Source: Fen-1364 sp049515135 (GTDB taxonomy: Bacteria; Spirochaetota; Spirochaetia; SZUA-6; Fen-1364). Taken from it: DNA of 64,000 nt. A program made the position numbers and the translations under genes. This document shows, piece by piece, positions 50,426 to 58,599 of this stretch (position 1 is the first letter of the stretch; the number at the start of each line of letters is the position of its first letter). The DNA is taken from the NCBI GenBank assembly GCA_049515135.1, contig JBEKUJ010000003.1, positions 62,001-126,000 of the forward strand, in the 5' to 3' direction. The notes under the pieces were generated by a model, which was given only the letters and a program-made list of their open reading frames with translations, ran no database searches and had not been told where the DNA came from.

Positions 50426-51208
50426 TCAGTGAAATGTGACCGACTCTATCAGCTTCCCGATGCCGGGTTTGAGCAGGATCGAATCCTCAAGGACCTCGAG
50501 TTCTCCGGCACCCTGCTTCCCGCCGCATTCGCACGTCACCGCGTATCGGCCGCGCCTGGGCAGCACCTGCTGGATCACCGAGCGCTGATAGCGTACGGCT
50601 CCGCCTGCTTCGCTTTGGCCCGCAATGCCGCGGAGGTCGACGCTGTAATCCGCCAGCAACATCGCCTTCGCCTCCGCGAAATCCGCCTCCTGGATGGTTT
50701 TCCTGATTCGGGAGCTGGATACGATGGCGTTGTCCCTGAGAACTGGCTGGCTGACCTGCACTTCGATCCCGGTATCGAAAAGCATCTCTTTCAAGTCGCC
50801 GGAACCGGCCTCTCTGTTCTTTCCGAACCGAAAGTTTTCCCCGACGACGATTTTTTCGATGTTTAAGTTGTCCCTCAGCAGGCTGATGAAAGCCCTTCCG
50901 GAAAGATTACTCATTTCGTCTGAAAAGTCAATTGCCACAACCACTTCCACGCCCAGCCCGGACAGCCGGGTCAGTTTTTGAGCGTAGCTGAGGATGAGCC
51001 CTGGAAAGCTCGCGGGGATCAGGACCTGGACGGGATTCCTGGGAAAGGTGACCACGAGCGCGCTGCCGGGCCTGGCAGAGCTGACGATTGCTTCAATGAG
51101 CTCCCTGTGGCCGACATGGAGGCCGTCGAACACGCCGATGCTGAGGCGGACCGGTTCCGGGATTCTCTGGCGCTCCGCCACAAGCTCGGTCCACGGCACT
51201 ACTCTCAC
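50426..51208 (-). CDS. ribF: FAD synthase, RibF-type without kinase signature
   Basis: The N-terminal FMN adenylyltransferase domain is intact: GVFDGLHVGH at 25-34, VVGENFRFGKNREAG at 121-135 and SSSRIRK at 164-170. The usual C-terminal riboflavin-kinase domain, marked by a G-R-x-x-G-x-P-T-x-N motif soon after the LLxxYSVxLxGIxG strand, is not found; the last 70 residues are shorter and different. At 260 residues it is about 50 shorter than bifunctional RibF. It probably makes FAD from FMN only, leaving FMN formation to another protein. The start is GTG 51208, overlapping the truB stop. Confidence 0.85.
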   Translation of the reverse strand: MRVVPWTELVAERQRIPEPVRLSIGVFDGLHVGHRELIEAIVSSARPGSALVVTFPRNPVQVLIPASFPGLILSYAQKLTRLSGLGVEVVVAIDFSDEMSNLSGRAFISLLRDNLNIEKIVVGENFRFGKNREAGSGDLKEMLFDTGIEVQVSQPVLRDNAIVSSSRIRKTIQEADFAEAKAMLLADYSVDLRGIAGQSEAGGAVRYQRSVIQQVLPRRGRYAVTCECGGKQGAGELEVLEDSILLKPGIGKLIESVTFH

Positions 51209-52092
51209 GAAGCTTCTCCCCGAGGGAAGGTCGCGGTGTAGCGGTAGCTTGTTCCTCGCTTCTCAAGAACTGCCAGCAGGTCACCTGTGTTGCCGAATGC
51301 CCCGAAAACGCCATCCGTGACCGGGGGCTCCAGGAAGAAACTGTCTCTGATGGGTGCGCCGCTGGCGGCTTTCTCCTGCCACTCCTCCCGAAGGGAAAGG
51401 CGGTGCAGACCGAATGATGCATCGAAGAGCCGGGACGGGGGCAGGAGGTCGCGCTCCGGTTCGAAATCACCGGGAGATTTCGCCTCCTCGACGCGGAAGC
51501 CTCCGATGCGTGTCCTGCGAAGGTTCGAGACAAAGGCGCCCGTGGACAGCCGCGCTGCAAGGTCCCGGGCCAAGGAGCGTATGTATGTCCCTTTTGAGCA
51601 GACCACCTGGAGAGTGGCAAGGGGCGGCGTAAATGAAACCAGGCGCAGGCTGTGGATGATGACTTCCCGTGGGGCCAGAACAACCTTCTCCCCGTTTCGG
51701 GCAGCCTGGTATGCGCGCTTTCCTCCGACGACGTGCACAGCCGAATACGCGGGCGGGACCTGCTGGACCCGTCCTGTGAAAACCGGCAGGACCGCCTCCA
51801 AATCCTCCTTGCGCGGCACGGGGCCCTCCAGGATCACAGTGCCTTCCGGATCCAGGGTGTCTGTCTGCCGCCCGAACGTGAGGGTGGCCACGTATTCCTT
51901 GTCAATCGCAGTCGCCAGCCCCGAGAGCCTGGTCACTCTCCCTGCAAAAACGACCAGGAGTCCTTCGGCGAACCGGTCGAGGGTTCCCGCGTGCCCTACC
52001 CTGCGGGTCCCGAGCTTTTGCTTGATGTGCGAGAGAGCCTGGAATGAAGTCTGTCCCGGAGGCTTATCGAGAAGGATGATACCTTCGATCAA
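51205..52092 (-). CDS. truB: tRNA pseudouridine-55 synthase
   Basis: TruB makes pseudouridine 55 in the T-loop of tRNA. The 295-residue protein has GIILLDKPPGQTSF at the start, the catalytic Asp in GHAGTLDRFAEGLLVV, then GRQTDTLDPEG, QVPPAYSAVHVVGGKRAYQAAR and CSKGTYIRSLARDL, all typical. The start is TTG 52092, overlapping the rbfA stop as TTGA. The region after about residue 215 is a variable C-terminal domain. Confidence 0.96.
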   Translation of the reverse strand: MIEGIILLDKPPGQTSFQALSHIKQKLGTRRVGHAGTLDRFAEGLLVVFAGRVTRLSGLATAIDKEYVATLTFGRQTDTLDPEGTVILEGPVPRKEDLEAVLPVFTGRVQQVPPAYSAVHVVGGKRAYQAARNGEKVVLAPREVIIHSLRLVSFTPPLATLQVVCSKGTYIRSLARDLAARLSTGAFVSNLRRTRIGGFRVEEAKSPGDFEPERDLLPPSRLFDASFGLHRLSLREEWQEKAASGAPIRDSFFLEPPVTDGVFGAFGNTGDLLAVLEKRGTSYRYTATFPRGEAS

Positions 52093-52436
52093 TGCATGAC
52101 GTCCCGAAGCTTTTTTGCAATCCGGAATCCGTTTTCCATGGAATCATCGAGAAGGAATGTGAGATGGGGGAAGATCCGAAGCGACATCCTCTTGGACAGG
52201 ACAGTCTGGATGAACCCGGCGGCATGGTTCAACGCCTGCACGCTTTGAGCAACCGCAGCCCTGTCTCCGAACCGGGAGACCCAGACCTTGGCATGGCCAA
52301 GGTCCCGCGATACGTTCACCTCTGTCACCGTGGTGAGCCGTTCCACCCGGGGGTCCTTGATCTCCCCCTGAAAGATCATGGAACAGATTTCTTCCCGGAT
52401 GAGGCTCTCAATTCGCCGAAGCCTTACTTCCGCCAT
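52089..52436 (-). CDS. rbfA: Ribosome-binding factor A
   Basis: RbfA assists maturation of the 30S subunit at the 16S 5-prime end. The 115-residue KH-type protein starts RLRRIESLIREEICSMI, has DPRVERLTTVTEVNVSRDLGHAKVWVS and ends RIFPHLTFLLDDSMENGFRI. ATG 52436 overlaps the end of infB by 29 bases. It is coupled to truB. Confidence 0.95.
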   Translation of the reverse strand: MAEVRLRRIESLIREEICSMIFQGEIKDPRVERLTTVTEVNVSRDLGHAKVWVSRFGDRAAVAQSVQALNHAAGFIQTVLSKRMSLRIFPHLTFLLDDSMENGFRIAKKLRDVMH

Positions 52437-55056
52437 CCCGGCTCCCCTCGAGCTTTCTGGCGAGCTCGTGTGTCTCGTACGCCTCCAGAGTGTCGCCTTC
52501 CTGGATATCGTGGAAGCCTTCCAGGCCGATGCCGCACTCGAACCCCGTTTCCACCTCGCGCGCGTCATCCTTGAAGCGCTTGAGGGAGGAAATCTTCCCT
52601 TTCCAGAGCTCCACTCCGTCCCGGATGAGCCGGACGTCCGACCCCCGGCGCACCTTGCCCGAGGTGACGAAGCATCCGGCAATGGTGCCAACCTTGGGAA
52701 TCTTGAACGTGTTGCGAACTTCGATGGTGCCGATCTGCTCTTCCTTCAACTCGGGCTTCAGCATGCCCTCCATGGCGGAGCGGATATCTTCCAGCGCATC
52801 GTAGATGATGTTGTACTTGCGGATTTCCACTTTCTCACGGTCCGCAAGGCTTTGCGCCGCTGCGCTGGGCCGCACGTGGAACCCGACAATCAGGGCGTTG
52901 GACGTGGAAGCAAGAAGCACATCACCTTCGTTGATTGCCCCCGCGGCCGCGTGGATGACCTCGAGCTTCACCTCCTGCGTCGACAGCCTCTCCAGGGAGG
53001 ACTTCAGCGCCTCCACGGACCCGGCAACATCCGCCTTGATTATGACGTTGAGCCCCTGGATCTGGCCTTCCTTGATCTGCTCGTAGAGGTTGTCGAGCGT
53101 CACCTTCTTGACGCTCTTCATCTCCTCCTGCTTCCTCAGCTCCTGGCGCTTGCTCCCGATAGTCTTGGCGGTCTGCTCCGAATCGGTGACCTGGAACGGG
53201 TCACCCGCGTTGGGAATGCTGGTAAAGCCGATAACCTCCACGGGAAGCGAAGGCGTGGCCTCCGAGACCTTTTCTCCCTTGTCGTTGAAGATTGCCCGGA
53301 CCTTGCCGGAGTAGATGCCGGCAACGAATGAATCCCCTGCCTTGAGGGTTCCTCTCTGCAGAATGACTGTGGCTACGATTCCGCGGCCCATGTCCACGCG
53401 GGACTCCAGGACAATTCCTGATGCCCTGTTGGAGTAGCTGGCGCGGAGCTCAAGGATCTCAGACTGCAATAATATGCTTTCCAGCAGCTCCTTGATTCCT
53501 GTCTTCTTGAGCGCAGACACCTCGTTGTAGATCGTGGTCCCGCCCCAGCCCTCGGGGGCCAGGCCGTGCTCGGTGAGCTGCTTTTTCACCAGGTCCACGT
53601 TGGCTTCCGGGAGGTCCACCTTGTTCACGGCAACGATGATCGGTACTTTTGCCTGCTTGGCGTGGTTGATGGCCTCCACGGTCTGGGGCATCACCCCATC
53701 CACTGACGAGACGACAAGCACGACGATGTCGGTGACCTGTGCGCCGCGGGCGCGCATCATTGTGAAAGCTTCATGTCCCGGGGTGTCCAGGAAAACGATT
53801 CTGCCCTGGGGGAGGTCCACACAGTACGCGCCGATGTGCTGGGTGATTCCTCCATATTCACCTTCCGCCACGTTGGCGCTGCGGATGGCGTCCAGCAGCT
53901 TGGTCTTGCCGTGGTCGACATGTCCCATGATGGTGACGATGGGAGGCCGCGGCTTGAGGTCCTCCTCTTTTTCCTTCTCTTCCTCGATGACTGTCTCGTC
54001 GTAGAGGGAGACCACATTGACCTTGCAGTCGTATTCTGCGGCCAGGAGGGATGCGGTGTCGGAATCGATCTGCTGGTTGATTGTGACCATCATCCCCATT
54101 CCCATGAGCTTGTGAATGATGTCCGAACCCTTGAGGTTCATCTTGCGGGCAAGCTCCGAGACCGTGATCCCTTCCGTTATGGAAATCTCCTTGGGGACAG
54201 GGTTCGCCATGACCACGGTCTTTTTCTTGACCTGGAGGTACTTCTCCTCCGGCTGGTCGTGCTTCCTCTTGGGGTACTCGATCTTCTTCTTGGCCTTGGA
54301 GAAGAACTTCTTGGCCGGCGGCTTCTTTTCTTCCGTCCTCGCAGGACCGCCAGATCCTCCGGCGGACGAAGGCCGGGCAGGAGGCCGGCCACCCTGGCGC
54401 ATTGGTCCGTGGCTGGGCGGTCCTCCCGGACCGGGGCGCATGGGCGCTCCGCCCTGGCGGGGCGGAAGCGGGGTGAGCCTCATTTTCTCTCTGACGCTCT
54501 CCCTCACGGAGGGCCGGGGTTCTGCGCCCCGGTCTGCCGGAATGAATCTTGGCCTGTGAGGCTCCTGGGCGGCGGGAGCCGGGGGGGTCGGGACATGCCC
54601 GGCCGGGCGGAAGCCAGCGGACGACGGCGCGCCCTGGCGCGGCGCAGCAGGCCGGGCAGGAGTGGGAGCCTGGGGCGCGGGCCGCGAAGCCGGTCCGGCA
54701 GCCTGGGTTGCCGGCTTTTGGGCCGCCGCGGGGGCCGGTTCGCGCTTGGGCTCTTCGTGGTGTCTTGCCCTGGGAGCCTCTCCGGCTTGAGGAGTGGCGG
54801 CAGGCCCGGTCCGGTGGGCTTCCCGCGGGACCTGAAGCGTTACTTCGGGCCCGGATGCCTCCTTGTGAGATTCGGGGGCCGACGATGGCGCCTTGGGAAC
54901 AGTCTTCCTGGCCACCACCACGACCTTCTTCTTCACCACCACGACCTTCTTCTTCTCGGAAGGCTCTTCGGCAACCGGAGGCGCCTCTTCCTCAATCTTT
55001 TTGTGCTTGATCAGGGTGGTCTTAAGCTTCTTCCTGCTGTCCAGTTCCTCAGGCAT
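52408..55056 (-). CDS. infB: Translation initiation factor IF-2
   Basis: IF-2 brings initiator tRNA to the ribosome and is a GTPase. The 882 residues comprise a long low-complexity N-terminus rich in Pro, Ala, Arg and Gly (1-280), the IF2N domain (292-345), the G domain with G1 GHVDHGKT at 378-385, DTPGHEA, NKVD and VSAL, then domains II-IV ending in FECGIGLEGFHDIQEGD. The N-terminal KKKVVVV stretch is duplicated at 35-51. The start ATG 55056 lies 11 bases after nusA. Confidence 0.97.
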   Translation of the reverse strand: MPEELDSRKKLKTTLIKHKKIEEEAPPVAEEPSEKKKVVVVKKKVVVVARKTVPKAPSSAPESHKEASGPEVTLQVPREAHRTGPAATPQAGEAPRARHHEEPKREPAPAAAQKPATQAAGPASRPAPQAPTPARPAAPRQGAPSSAGFRPAGHVPTPPAPAAQEPHRPRFIPADRGAEPRPSVRESVREKMRLTPLPPRQGGAPMRPGPGGPPSHGPMRQGGRPPARPSSAGGSGGPARTEEKKPPAKKFFSKAKKKIEYPKRKHDQPEEKYLQVKKKTVVMANPVPKEISITEGITVSELARKMNLKGSDIIHKLMGMGMMVTINQQIDSDTASLLAAEYDCKVNVVSLYDETVIEEEKEKEEDLKPRPPIVTIMGHVDHGKTKLLDAIRSANVAEGEYGGITQHIGAYCVDLPQGRIVFLDTPGHEAFTMMRARGAQVTDIVVLVVSSVDGVMPQTVEAINHAKQAKVPIIVAVNKVDLPEANVDLVKKQLTEHGLAPEGWGGTTIYNEVSALKKTGIKELLESILLQSEILELRASYSNRASGIVLESRVDMGRGIVATVILQRGTLKAGDSFVAGIYSGKVRAIFNDKGEKVSEATPSLPVEVIGFTSIPNAGDPFQVTDSEQTAKTIGSKRQELRKQEEMKSVKKVTLDNLYEQIKEGQIQGLNVIIKADVAGSVEALKSSLERLSTQEVKLEVIHAAAGAINEGDVLLASTSNALIVGFHVRPSAAAQSLADREKVEIRKYNIIYDALEDIRSAMEGMLKPELKEEQIGTIEVRNTFKIPKVGTIAGCFVTSGKVRRGSDVRLIRDGVELWKGKISSLKRFKDDAREVETGFECGIGLEGFHDIQEGDTLEAYETHELARKLEGSRDGGSKASAN

Positions 55057-55066
55057 ACCTGCTCTC

Positions 55067-56725
55067 TTACTCTCCCTCGCCGCCCGCAGCGCTTCCCTCA
55101 GCCGGCCCGCCTGGCCCCGGCGCCTTGCCCTCTGGCGCCGCAGGCTCGTCCTCGGCGTCGTCCTCGAAGGTTAAACCGACGCCGCAGTTTGGACAAGTAG
55201 CCATGTCGGGAGTGATGGGCGTTCCGCACTCCGGACATTCGTAGGTCTCCTCTTCAACGGTCTCCTCAACCGCTTCCTTTGCACCGGTCTCCTCGGCCTG
55301 CGGAGCCTCCACCGCGCCTTCCGCGGGAGTTGCGCCCGCATCCAGCGCCGCGGTCTCTTCGGCAGCCTGTTCCGCCACTTCTTCCTCCGCGGGGATCTCT
55401 TCCTCTTCGGCGGAAGGAGCCTGCTCTTCCTCCACGATCTCCACGTTCTCTTCTATGATCTTGTGGATGGTCTGGATGTCCTCTGCGGTGATCCCTTCGA
55501 GGGCGGCAAGCTGCTCGGGCGTCAGGGCCACCAGGCTCTCGATATCGGTGATGTTGTCCTTTGCAAGGGTTTCCACCAGTCTCTGGGGGATACCCGGAAG
55601 CTCGGAAATCTTCTGGATCTCTTCCTCCGTCTCACCGAACAGGGCGGAGACGGCGCGCTTGGCCTCTGCTGAGATGTCCATCTCGGAGAACTGGGTTTCA
55701 GTCTTCACGTCGATGTTCCAGTCAGTGAGTCTGTTGGCCAGGCGCACGTTCAGGCCCTGTTTTCCGATGGCAAGGGAGAACTGGGCGTCCGGGACAATCG
55801 CCAGCGCCAGCTTCTTCGCCTCGTCCAGGATCACCACCTGGTTCACCTCAGCTGGGGAGAGAGCGTTCTTGATAAAGCTGCGCGTATCAAGCGAGTAGCG
55901 CAGGATATCGATCTTCTCCCCTTCCAGCTCGCGCACTACCGCCTGGATGCGCACTCCCTTCAATCCGACGCACGCCCCGACCGGGTCCACGTCCTCCCGG
56001 GTGGAGCGCACGGCAATCTTGGTCCGGTAGCCAGGCTCCCGAACGATCTTGGAAATCTCTATGGTCTTGTCGTAGATCTCGGGCACTTCGAGCTCGAAAA
56101 TCTTCTTCACGAACTCCGCGTGGTTGCGGGAAAGCACGATCTGGAGCCCCGTCGGCGTCTTCACGACCTCGTAAATCAGGGCCTTGATACGGTCGTTGGG
56201 ATGGTAGATCTCCCGCGGTGACTGGTACTTCTTGGGGAGGATGCCTTCGGTTTTTCCCAGGTCGACATAGATGTTGCCGTTCCGCTCCCTCTGGTAGTAC
56301 CCGATGATCATTTCTCCGACCTTGTCCTTGAACTCGGAGTACAGCGTGTCCTTCTGGATTTCCCGCAGGCTCTGCCGCGCCTTCTGCTTGGCGCTCTGTA
56401 CGGAAACCCGGTCGAACTCCTTGGGGTTGATTTCTATGAGCAGCTCGTCGCCGACCTCGCACTCCTCGTTCAGCTCCAGGGCTTCCACCAGGGGTATCTC
56501 GTAGACAGGATCCTCCAGGTCGTCGTCCAGGACGATCTTCTTCTTGGCGAAAAGGGTGACCTCGGTGCCGTCTTCGCTGAAGCGAACGACCGCATTGTCC
56601 ACGACGCCGTACTTCTTCTTGTACGCGGCGAGCAGGAAGTTCTCAATCGTGCTCATGACGAGATCCTCGGGGATCCCTCGCTCCTGCACGAGCTGCTTGA
56701 TTGCCTGGGAAAGATCAGACTGCAT
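55067..56725 (-). CDS. nusA: Transcription factor NusA with C-terminal zinc ribbon
   Basis: NusA binds RNA polymerase and modulates pausing, termination and antitermination. The 552-residue protein has the N-terminal polymerase-binding domain, an S1 domain (about 133-200), two KH domains (about 225-345), then a helix-hairpin-helix region (about 375-430), a Glu/Ala-rich acidic linker and a Cys4 motif C497-x2-C500-x10-C511-x2-C514 (CPECGTPITPDMATCPNCG). The ribbon is not part of standard NusA. ATG 56725, with GAGG 9 bases upstream, is preferred over a TTG at 56740. It overlaps rimP by 11 bases. Confidence 0.95.
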   Translation of the reverse strand: MQSDLSQAIKQLVQERGIPEDLVMSTIENFLLAAYKKKYGVVDNAVVRFSEDGTEVTLFAKKKIVLDDDLEDPVYEIPLVEALELNEECEVGDELLIEINPKEFDRVSVQSAKQKARQSLREIQKDTLYSEFKDKVGEMIIGYYQRERNGNIYVDLGKTEGILPKKYQSPREIYHPNDRIKALIYEVVKTPTGLQIVLSRNHAEFVKKIFELEVPEIYDKTIEISKIVREPGYRTKIAVRSTREDVDPVGACVGLKGVRIQAVVRELEGEKIDILRYSLDTRSFIKNALSPAEVNQVVILDEAKKLALAIVPDAQFSLAIGKQGLNVRLANRLTDWNIDVKTETQFSEMDISAEAKRAVSALFGETEEEIQKISELPGIPQRLVETLAKDNITDIESLVALTPEQLAALEGITAEDIQTIHKIIEENVEIVEEEQAPSAEEEEIPAEEEVAEQAAEETAALDAGATPAEGAVEAPQAEETGAKEAVEETVEEETYECPECGTPITPDMATCPNCGVGLTFEDDAEDEPAAPEGKAPGPGGPAEGSAAGGEGE

Positions 56726-57191
56726 TTTTTGTTTCCTCAACCTCCACAGAATAGTCCAGTCGCGCTTTCCGTATGCCGGAAATCGCGAACCCTCGCGTTT
56801 CCCCTCCCCTCCTCAGCCACAGCGTCTCTTCCTCCACACGGTCGATAATGCCGGCCGTCCATTCCGTTGCGTCTCCCGCCAGGATCCGCACCCCGCGGCC
56901 CCGGAAGATTGCATACTCGGAAGGCCGCTTCAGCACGCGGTCGATCCCGGGGGAGCTCACCTCCAGGCTTGGATCAGCCAGAGCGTCGATTGTCTCCAGC
57001 CGGGGAAAGAGCATGCCCGAGACCTGGGCGCACTCATCGACTCCCACGCCTTCTTCTCGGTAGATGACGACGTTGATGCGAGTGGAACCAGAAAGCCTGC
57101 CAATGCTGAGATCCACCAGGGCGTACCCCAGACCGGAGAGCAGGGGCTCAACCACTTCCCGAACGGTTTTCTCAAGACTCTCAGCGTACAA
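56715..57191 (-). CDS. rimP: Ribosome maturation factor RimP
   Basis: RimP is needed for 30S maturation. Homology starts at ESLEKTVREVVEPLLSGLGYALVDL and includes DECAQVSGMLFPRLE and LEVSSPGIDRVLKRPSEYAIFRGRGVRI, with the C-terminal SH3-like part. I place the start at TTG 57191 (with GAGGCGGG upstream), giving 158 residues; the frame is open to 57302, but that part crosses a terminator-like hairpin and lacks similarity. It begins the rimP-nusA-infB-rbfA operon, found widely in bacteria. Confidence 0.9.
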   Translation of the reverse strand: MYAESLEKTVREVVEPLLSGLGYALVDLSIGRLSGSTRINVVIYREEGVGVDECAQVSGMLFPRLETIDALADPSLEVSSPGIDRVLKRPSEYAIFRGRGVRILAGDATEWTAGIIDRVEEETLWLRRGGETRGFAISGIRKARLDYSVEVEETKNAV

Positions 57192-57205
57192 CGGACCCGC
57201 CTCTT

Positions 57206-57239
57206 CCCGGGCCGCACTCCCACAGCCGTGGAGCCCGGG
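57206..57239 (-). promoter_or_regulatory. Second leader hairpin before rimP
   Basis: CCCGGGC (57206-57212 on plus) and GCCCGGG (57233-57239) form a 7-bp GC stem with a smaller stem inside, directly before the rimP ribosome site. It could hold the site closed or bind a regulator. Confidence 0.4.
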
Positions 57240-57254
57240 AAACCTCCACAGCAC

Positions 57255-57281
57255 AAAAAAAAGAGTCTGGGCCGACTCTTT
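57255..57281 (-). terminator. Terminator-like hairpin in the rimP leader
   Basis: On the leftward strand, AAAGAGTC and GACTCTTT (57260-57267 and 57274-57281) form an 8-bp stem with a 6-base loop, followed by five more U residues (8 U in all, 57255-57262). This is the textbook form of an intrinsic terminator. It lies just after the predicted transcription start and about 65 bases before rimP, so it should act as an attenuator. Confidence 0.65.
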
Positions 57282-57290
57282 CTCGGCATT

Positions 57291-57319
57291 AACATACCCC
57301 AAATGCCGTCATGTGTCAA
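57291..57319 (-). promoter_or_regulatory. Promoter of the rimP-nusA-infB operon
   Basis: Leftward -35 TTGACA (57314-57319) is perfect and -10 TATGTT (57291-57296) matches four of six, with an ideal 17-base spacer. The predicted start is at about 57284, directly before the terminator-like hairpin. Confidence 0.65.
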
Positions 57320-57325
57320 CATGCT

Positions 57326-57354
57326 TTGCCTGCCCGGGCCCATTCGTATACACT
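57326..57354 (+). promoter_or_regulatory. Candidate promoter of the methyltransferase gene
   Basis: Rightward -35 TTGCCT (57326-57331) and -10 TACACT (57349-57354), spacing 17. The predicted start, about 57361, coincides with the in-frame GTG 57361, six bases before ATG 57367; no ribosome site is seen, so the mRNA may be leaderless. The element is back to back with the rimP promoter. Confidence 0.4.
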
Positions 57355-57366
57355 GGTCGCGTGACG

Positions 57367-58578
57367 ATGCCAGAGACCAGATTCCCCATCGATTACGTGA
57401 ACAAGACCGTGCCGTTGAAGTACAAGGGCAGGGAATCTCTCTTCCACCTCTCCCACGGCCTGTTCAGCAGTAATGACGTGGATGCGGGGACTCGATTGCT
57501 TCTCAAGAGCATCGCCGGGCGTCTGGATCTGTCCAGAGTCTCCTCGGTCCTCGATGTCGGCTGCGGAATGGGAGTGCTCGGGATCACCATTGCCCGGGCA
57601 GCGCCTGCTGCGCGCGTCGTGCTCCAGGACCGTGACGCCCTGGCAGTGGCATTTGCGCGGGAAAACGCGAAAGCCAATGGCGTGGAAAATGCGGAATTCG
57701 ATTGCGGCCTGGCTTTCTGGAACCTTGCGGGCCGCAGATTCGATCTGATCGTGTCGAACCTGCCGGCAAAAGCCGGCCGCCCGGTGCTTGAGGACTTCTT
57801 CCAGACAACCCCTCGCCTGCTTTCCCGTACCGGCGTGGGGGCGGTGGTCATCGTGTCTCCCCTGGAGCAGCTGGCTCGAGACTCCATCCAGTCCTCGGGC
57901 TGCCTTCTCTTCCACGCCGAGGGCACAAGCCAGCATTCCGTGTTCTTTTTTCAAAGGCCGGAAAATGCCCAAAGCCAGGCTGAGCCTCTCGAAACCCTGA
58001 GGCCGTATGTGCGGACCCGGCAGAAGTTTTCCTCCGGGGACGTCGAGTATGAGCTTGAGACTGCCTATAACCTTCCGGATTTCGATACTGTCGGCCATGC
58101 TGTGGAGCTGGCCCAGGAAGTCCTTCCGCCTGCCATGATCAAGGGAGATGTCCTGTTCTGGAACCCTGGTCAGGGGCACCTCCCCGTCTTCGCGGAGCGC
58201 AGGCGCGCCGCGGGATTTACCACCGTGCGGCTGGCAGGCCGCGACGCTCTTGAGCTTGCAATGACGGGGCGCAATCTTGCAATGGCAGGAAGGCAAACAG
58301 TGCAGGCCTTTCTGCTGCCAACCGAGGCCGGGTTGGCCGAAGCCTTCGCAGAAAAGATCGTCGACCTTCTCTGCGCCCTGCTCCACCCCGTTCCCAAGGC
58401 CCCCTGGCACATCGACCTTGCCCGATCGGCGGAAGCCCTCCTCCCCAAGGGAGGCGCCATGCTTGCCGCAGGGCCGAGCACCGAGATCTTCAGGGTCCTG
58501 GACCAGTGTGGAGGTTTCAAGCTCCTTGAGAGCAGGAAGCGCTTCGGACACAGGGCGGTCCTTGTACAGCGGCGATAA
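57367..58578 (+). CDS. Class I SAM methyltransferase, RsmC/RlmG-like
   Basis: A 403-residue protein with a central SAM-binding fold: motif I VLDVGCGMGVLGI (about 62-74), acidic end of strand two (LQDRDALAV) and a motif IV SNLPAKAG in the place where RNA guanine methyltransferases carry NPPF. The rest of the C-terminal half is not assigned; SPLEQLARD and HSVFFFQRP follow the fold, then a region from about 215 that looks like a second domain. Substrate is probably RNA, unproven. ATG 57367 or GTG 57361 start. It diverges from rimP. Confidence 0.82.
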   Translation: MPETRFPIDYVNKTVPLKYKGRESLFHLSHGLFSSNDVDAGTRLLLKSIAGRLDLSRVSSVLDVGCGMGVLGITIARAAPAARVVLQDRDALAVAFARENAKANGVENAEFDCGLAFWNLAGRRFDLIVSNLPAKAGRPVLEDFFQTTPRLLSRTGVGAVVIVSPLEQLARDSIQSSGCLLFHAEGTSQHSVFFFQRPENAQSQAEPLETLRPYVRTRQKFSSGDVEYELETAYNLPDFDTVGHAVELAQEVLPPAMIKGDVLFWNPGQGHLPVFAERRRAAGFTTVRLAGRDALELAMTGRNLAMAGRQTVQAFLLPTEAGLAEAFAEKIVDLLCALLHPVPKAPWHIDLARSAEALLPKGGAMLAAGPSTEIFRVLDQCGGFKLLESRKRFGHRAVLVQRR

Positions 58579-58599
58579 GAGCGGCGGCGAATCAGCGGG

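Noticed and set aside
53773..55200. Plus-strand open frame opposite infB
   Set aside because: It mirrors the low-complexity IF-2 N-terminus; Leu/Gly/Arg bias and no start signal indicate a shadow frame.
57192..57302. Extended N-terminus of RimP
   Set aside because: It crosses the terminator-like hairpin and shows no family similarity.
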